From positions 248,001 through 312,000 of the forward strand of contig NJFT01000017.1 of the NCBI GenBank assembly GCA_002221725.1: 64,000 bases of DNA. The letters are read 5' to 3'. This document shows, piece after piece, positions 58,944 to 64,000 of this stretch (its first letter is position 1; the number at the start of each line of letters is the position of its first letter). The position numbers and the translations under genes were made by a program. This DNA comes from Scedosporium boydii (taxonomy: Eukaryota; Ascomycota; Sordariomycetes; Microascales; Microascaceae). Under the pieces are notes generated by a model. That model saw nothing but the letters and a program-made list of their open reading frames with translations. It was not told where the DNA came from and made no database searches.

Positions 58944-60197
58944 GGCCCGATTAGTGAACAGGAGGCTCTTGCATGCCTGGTTACACAGTCACAATGCCAC
59001 AATGTGACTGGATTTGTATGCACGAGTATTAAACCTCCTCCGGAGGTTCAGAGGTGTGAGTCTGAGAGATCAGATCCGCTACCTGACTATGTTAACAAGT
59101 ACTAGACAGGTATTTTCAATACGGAATGCTAGAAGATATGCCTATTTAACACTTGATCTACGAAGGACAAAGGTAGGATATGCCAGGTGGTGGCAATGAT
59201 CTCTGGAACTAACATTTAAAAACCCCCGGAAGAGGTCTAATATTCCACTGGGAAGATGTCTTGGCGAATGCATGAAAGGAGTCACGAGACGGAGTTGGGA
59301 CCGTAAGACAGGGCGAATTATTATCCGAGACGTTTGCCGTCCTCTTGCCCGGCGACCGAGTTGTAAACCGCACACTGACTTTGTAAATTGTAGACTTACT
59401 TTGGCAAGTAGGGTGTGTCGAGTAAGCTGTTTTGAACGGCGGAACGGGTATTCCAAGTAAATCATGTGCAAAGGTCTTGTCCGCATGTCCTGTCGTGGTT
59501 TCGTAGGACTATTAGTAGTAGTACTAGATGCACCCATCCTCGAATCCCCGCATAAAATGCTCCAGTGATCTTTTTAAACGCGCCGTCAATCATCAACGCC
59601 TCACTAAATTCTCTCAAGCTCCCTAGAACTACACGTTAAAATAAAAAGAAAAACCAAATATCAGCCCCGCTCAATCCAATCTATCCCGACGACACGAACA
59701 CATTGGATTGAGTGGACGGCAAGGGCTTGATTTGCATTGGAGGGGCGCAGTCACGACTCGCGACAAAGTGCATGGGCTGCCGCTTTGGTCAATGTCAATA
59801 ATATAACGTTTGATATTTTCCATTTCTAATTTTGTTGAGCGAGGGAGGGTGGTATTATCGCCGTTCGGTGATAAGGAGGACCACTTGTAGGGCTTATCAC
59901 GGCCCGTTTCGCTGTCAGACTTTCGAGATTCGTCCCGGGACGTCATCGTTGGTAAGGAAGAAGAGGGATGTCATCCAGTTGTGGGATAGAGTGCTCGTTT
60001 TGACGCGCATCGTAACTTGCAGAGTTTTAAGGGACTTGTCCCTTCTTCTTGGATTGGAAGTGGATTACTAGCGCAGTTCACCGCGATTCGTCTCCATGCT
60101 CAAGCATACATACCCCTGTCATGTTTCTCGGCGACCCTTGATAAAATCTTCCTTGCTTGGCTTGTACTTTGTTTTGCTTCAACCTTAAATGACCTCA
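58778..60197. other. Intergenic with AAT microsatellite
   Basis: A trinucleotide repeat of about 12 AAT/ATA units lies at 58906-58942, roughly 130 bp upstream of the hypothetical membrane protein. A CCTCCGGAGG palindrome occurs near 59036. No supported gene was found. Confidence 0.5.
58906..58942. repeat. (AAT)n microsatellite
   Basis: About twelve uninterrupted AAT/ATA units, directly visible. It is likely length-polymorphic between strains. Confidence 0.9.
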
Positions 60198-60740
60198 TCA
60201 CTGACCCTGCTTATCTTCCTCCCCCGTCTTCTCAGCCCTTAAAGCCTTAAGTTTCTGTCTCGCAGCATAAATATCAAGAGGACTCTGCGACGGATTCTGA
60301 GAGTCCGTTCTATAATTCACCCAATACGGCTCCGGCTCCGCTCCCTCCGTCGCCACCGCCATCTCCTCTACAACCCAGGGGGGCATAGCACCCCGCGAAG
60401 TATACTCTTCTTCCTCCGGCAGTGTGACGCCGTCGACCGTCCCCGACAAGACTTTCCTAAAGGGTGCGCCTTCGCGACCCTCGCGGCCTCGCGCCACCGC
60501 GGCCGGACATAGTCCCTCCCAACCGGCGTCTTGTTCCTCTTTGGTAAGTTCCACAAAGGACGCGGACGAAGTGCTCGGGGCGACGAGCCCGGCGGCTTGG
60601 AGCTCTGCGAGTTTGACGGGGTGCAGCCAGGTGGTTGTCCCTGTCGCGTGGTTCTCGTAGTATGTGCGGCCTTTGTTGTCGATTCTGCGAGAGTAGAGGT
60701 AGGGGAGAGGAAGGCTGGAGGTTAATATTGTGGTAGCCAT
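60198..60740 (-). CDS. Small protein with degenerate WW-like domain
   Basis: A single exon of 180 residues. Residues 12-42 read like a WW domain: a start PLPYLYSRR, the turn NKGRTYYENHATGTTTWLHP with the Tyr-Tyr and second Trp in place, and the closing proline. The first signature tryptophan appears replaced (tyrosine at that position). The remainder is acidic and probably disordered, with a charged C-terminal helix (AARQKLKALRAEKTGEEDK). WW domains bind proline-rich peptides. The intact second half of the motif suggests binding could persist, but this is uncertain. No partner is evident nearby. Confidence 0.75.
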   Translation of the reverse strand: MATTILTSSLPLPYLYSRRIDNKGRTYYENHATGTTTWLHPVKLAELQAAGLVAPSTSSASFVELTKEEQDAGWEGLCPAAVARGREGREGAPFRKVLSGTVDGVTLPEEEEYTSRGAMPPWVVEEMAVATEGAEPEPYWVNYRTDSQNPSQSPLDIYAARQKLKALRAEKTGEEDKQGQ

Positions 60741-61827
60741 TTGGATTGAATTAAATATTATAAAAAAATCGTGGTTGAGAAATTCGCTGTCTTAAAGAAG
60801 AAAGAGTCAAGAGGATGGCGCGAAATAAGGATATCAGCAAAAAAAGGTCCTCGCAGAACCTTGTTGATTGGGAGCTTCCAAGGGTTTAAATAACGATCGA
60901 AAAACTTGTGGCGGGGTTTGCTTCACGTTAGCTTCCACTTGATTTGCGGGTAGGATTACTGTTGCATTACTGTAAAACACACAGCCAGGCTTATACCCGA
61001 GATCCCCATGTTACAAAGGAGCGTGTTACTGATTCCTGCAGGAAGACAGCATCTGGGTTTTCGGGACATCAGTCAATCTCTGGATGAGTGGTAGGCACAG
61101 AGGCTGAGCTGGTTTAAACCATCAACGATCAATGATTGATCCATCAATGTTCCACTGCTGCATCAGATTGACCTTGCATCTCAATACCCTCCACCGACGG
61201 CACTTGACGACGGCTGTGACGTTTGGTTTCCTTGTTTCCTATGGGCCGCATCTATCGGTAGAGCAGTAAAAGTCAGCAGCTGACATCAATTGATCTCTTG
61301 ATATACCACAGCCTCATCCCTCAGTGCCAAGTGGACCCAGCAAGGCGGTTCTCTTCACCGCGGTGCATGGCCAGCATGCACCGCGATGAGGAATGCGGCA
61401 TCTCGTTTCAGATGATACTGGCTGAATAGTAGTCAATCGTATGGTAATGTTCACAGCTCACCACCTGCGTTCGTCAAGAGGAATGTTTAGTAAACACAGT
61501 AATGAAACGGATGAGCGATGCTTCCTACGAACTCCTACGAACCATCAACGGATGGCAGTGTCTCGAGTCCCCCAGTTGAGCATCGTCATGGAGCACAGGG
61601 ACAGTCTTGATCTTTATCGGTCGATGAAATCTGAGCAATTCCAAAGAATACAAATAGGGCCTGAGATTCCCCAGTTGGTCCGACTTTTTTTTCTCATCAT
61701 CGTCATCATCAACAACAAGACAATCAAAAGCACCAACAACAACACAGCTCCCCACAACCACCAAGCCTGCAATACCACTTTCCCTCGAGAAAACAACAAG
61801 TCAAACGGTGACACAAACTCAGCAAAA
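60741..61827. other. Intergenic, no gene seen
   Basis: The plus-strand frame of the next gene is open from 61441, but the 61828 start is preferred because it begins the signal peptide. The A/C-rich stretch at 61700-61827 (CAACAACAA) looks like a fungal 5' UTR. Confidence 0.5.
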
Positions 61828-62288
61828 ATGCGCTCCACCGCCTTCATCTCCGCCGTCACCGCCGCCCTTTTGGGCTTCAGCATGGCATCCCCCGCCATTA
61901 TGCACCCGCGCTTCGACGAGAACCACGGCATCACCGTCCTCGTCTGCGACGCCCCCGCCAACCTCGCCACTTGCAGGCGGGACTGTGACTGCCCCGGCGA
62001 CTCGCTGCAGCCCGACTGTGGCCATCCCGTCTGCCACGATAACTGCCGATGCCGTGGTAAGTTTCGAGTCTCGCGCCCATTTTCTCTACCCTTTTCTTCC
62101 TTAGTCCTCTCCTCTCTCGCTTCTCTCCCTTCTCATGAGTACTCGCTTGCTCCTTAAAATGGCACATTCTAACCACAGATACAGAGGCTACTCCCCCTCC
62201 TCCCTACTCGCCTCCTCCTCCTCCTTACAAGCCTCCCACCCCCCCTCCTCCTCCTCCTCCTAGCCCCCCCAAGGCCCCCGGCGCCTAA
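61828..62288 (+). CDS. Small secreted eight-cysteine protein with proline-rich tail
   Basis: Two exons (61828-62056 and 62179-62288) give 112 residues. Exon 1 encodes a signal peptide (MRSTAFISAVTAALLGFSMA), a short propeptide-like stretch, and a compact domain with eight cysteines (VCDA, TCRRDCDCPG, PDCGHPVCHDNCRC) that should form four disulfides. Exon 2 encodes a tail made almost wholly of proline, with Tyr, Ser, Lys and Thr spaced in it. Small size, secretion and even cysteine number match secreted effector-like or antimicrobial-like proteins of fungi; no specific family is recognised. The proline tail may anchor it to the wall or be disordered. Confidence 0.75.
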
Positions 62289-63216
62289 GCGAGTCGACGA
62301 CGGCACCTATAGTGGTATCAGGCTTGGAAATGGTTAGCAATACAGAAGACAGAGGAGAATGATTCTGGGATTGACGTACGGCCAAGATTGACGGAATCAG
62401 AGACTCGTGTGACTTTTGGAGAGTTTTGACTTTAGAGTTCGCCTAGTTGGAGTTTGCTTTTCAATATATTTCGTTCTTAAATTGGTCTTTGACACATTGT
62501 GACCGCTTAGATCGGCACATGGCCTGATAACCATAACGCCATCTCCCTCGAAACGCAATTTCAAAGTCTCCAATTTTCACTCAGCCCATGATCCGTCGCC
62601 AGGGACTCTCCGGCCGATCTCCACAGTCTCTCTGGGGCTGGTACCTCCAGTTTCGGGCCCCACAGCGGCCGTTCATACACTCAGTTGGAGCCTCGTTTGT
62701 TGACGGTATCCCATCTACTACAAACATTAAATTTCTTGCAGCTAAGCCTAACAACAGATAGGACCGGATGGGCAAGGTTCCCTGCATCAAAAGAGGGAAT
62801 TCGAGTGCCTCAACGCGTCTGGTGAGTGACCCAGCTTGCTCAGTCAACAGATATTTAAAGATGAAAGAGCTAGAATGAAATCTCAACCTAACACTTTTCC
62901 AACATTTCCACCACATTCACCACATTCGCCACATTGACAAGAGCCATTTTCAAAACTTCGTCTTCCAGTTCCCATCAGGAATAATGATTGGCGAGATTAA
63001 ATGTTTCTTTTGCAAAGCCCCCATCGACATTCTTCTCGGTAGGAACGCCCCCCTGACCCAATTCTCGACCGATCGGGCGGTCGGGGCCTACTCAGCACTA
63101 CGCTTCAAAAGCACGAGGAAGAATAACCAGAGACCATCAATTAGCATTTCAAGAAATCCCTTGAAGAGTAAGTTCTATCCTAAGCCATACTCCTCAATGT
63201 CGTGAGACCACAAATT
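62289..63216. other. Intergenic; one unsupported 73-codon ORF
   Basis: A plus-strand ORF at 62984-63205 begins with a good ATG but has no recognised domain. A short CCACATT-type repeat lies near 62905-62938. Confidence 0.4.
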
Positions 63217-63627
63217 CTAACATCCCACTAAGAAAATGGAGTACTCCTGATTGCATTCTGGGTAGAGAGCCTTTGCTGCTGCTGTGCTGGAGCTTGGATA
63301 CTTCGATAGAGGAGCGGTGCCGCCACCCTTATTTACAGTGCTGGGGATTGGCGACGCTGGCAGCTGTCGCTGCTGCGACTCTTCTGCGTCAGCGACATTT
63401 GAAGGACTGCTTGCAGGAAGGATTGGCGACGCCAGGTGGTGTGGCAATGACTCTTCTTCGTCGGCGACATTTTTGTCGTTGTCTCGCCAAGATTCCCGCA
63501 AGGACTGCCTGGGTGATGTCTGTTTTGCTGTCTCTCGGTCTTTGCTGGTGTGTTGACGCTGTGATGGGGGATTGGTGCTGTGCCTGCTGCCGGGTCGCCC
63601 GCGTCGCTTCCGAGCACTTGGTGCCAT
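63217..63627 (-). CDS. Possible AT-hook protein with 25-residue repeats
   Basis: Starting at the ATG at 63627, the ORF encodes 136 residues. The N-terminus has an AT-hook-like core (KRRGRPGSR), then polar, probably disordered sequence. Two or more copies of a 25-residue unit follow (NVADEEESLPHHLASPILP and NVADAEESQQRQLPASPIP), which reflect a 75 bp tandem repeat in the DNA (around 63347 and 63422). It could be a DNA-binding protein or the end of a gene reaching past the window or through an intron (a GTGGGA donor-like sequence lies near the 3' end). The family is not recognised. Confidence 0.35.
   Translation of the reverse strand: MAPSARKRRGRPGSRHSTNPPSQRQHTSKDRETAKQTSPRQSLRESWRDNDKNVADEEESLPHHLASPILPASSPSNVADAEESQQRQLPASPIPSTVNKGGGTAPLSKYPSSSTAAAKALYPECNQEYSIFLVGC
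63347..63496. repeat. 75-bp imperfect tandem repeat
   Basis: The word ATTGGCGACGC recurs 75 bp apart (63347 and 63422), and the flanking sequence aligns with CGACATT at the end of each unit. The period is a multiple of three, so it produces a repeated 25-residue block in the minus-strand ORF. Confidence 0.6.
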
Positions 63628-64000
63628 GGGCCGCTCTTTATTCGAAAGCTTTCCCTGCAAGGGAACTCTTGCTTCCAAGAGTGCAAATGTTATTCTACAG
63701 GAAAGTTAGTATATATAAATTAATATAAGCATTTCTAAGTAACTATTCACGATCAAGCTGATAAACTCTATACTGCAAACCGGTGAGTCTCCTCGCCCAG
63801 TTAATTGAGTCTTCTGGTGGGTTGTGTGCAGATTCCTAAGTTCCCCAACTTATAGAAGGCCTCGCTAGGGATATTGAGCTTGTGCTACCCACCACGATAG
63901 CTTGCTCTCGGCCCGACGTCAAGAGACTACTGCTGCAAGCAGCCCCCGAAAGCATGTGGGCCTGCGGTATCTGGACTTCGTCCAAACTAAGATCAGCAGC
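63628..64000. other. Window edge, nothing recognised
   Basis: The last 370 bp hold no ORF with domain support. Upstream exons of the AT-hook ORF could lie beyond the window. Confidence 0.4.

Overview
The window is nuclear DNA of a filamentous ascomycete (Pezizomycotina). The evidence is short GT-AG introns of about 40-100 bp that join conserved domains in frame, a HET-domain gene, Zn2Cys6 and bZIP regulators, fungal-type NRPS modules, MFS and ABC-B exporters and P450s. No ribosomal RNA, tRNA, CRISPR array or bacterial-style operon was found. Gene models come from reading ORFs and splice sites by eye. All family assignments rest on motif recognition, without database searches.

Layout. (1) 0-5.3 kb: a dead NRPS gene on the minus strand. 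It lacks the first half of its first condensation domain, has an in-frame TAA before the adenylation domain, and has its second condensation domain split by about 745 bp of very AT-rich DNA whose two edges read as mitochondrial nad5 and atp6. (2) 5.5-19.1 kb: two MFS transporters, a secreted TAP-type serine peptidase, a Zn2Cys6 regulator divergent from a Kelch-repeat protein (with a MITE-like element between them), and a HET-domain gene. (3) 19-28 kb: gene-poor DNA with one P450, a mitochondrial OsmC-like protein and a decayed NACHT fragment. (4) 28-45.5 kb: P450, SDR, class III aminotransferase, ABC-B exporter, carnosine-synthase-like ATP-grasp ligase and Gfo/Idh/MocA oxidoreductase, laid out as three head-to-head pairs and followed by a bZIP regulator. 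(5) 45.5-64 kb: gene-poor DNA, then an NLR-like hydrolase/NB-ARC/TPR gene, small membrane or secreted hypothetical proteins, a degenerate WW-like protein, an eight-cysteine secreted protein and a repeat-containing AT-hook ORF.

How the genes may work together. Region 4 looks like a biosynthetic cluster with no PKS, NRPS or terpene core. The ATP-grasp ligase is the only recognisable bond-forming enzyme. A plausible but unproven logic is oxidation or reduction (Gfo/Idh, SDR, P450) and transamination to make an amino building block, ATP-dependent amide formation by the ligase, export by the ABC-B transporter and control by the bZIP factor. Shared divergent promoters carry repeated GTCAGA words and nested GTAGGG/CCCTAC inverted repeats. 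Region 1 appears to be the remains of a second, abandoned NRPS locus whose transporter, and possibly regulator, survive.
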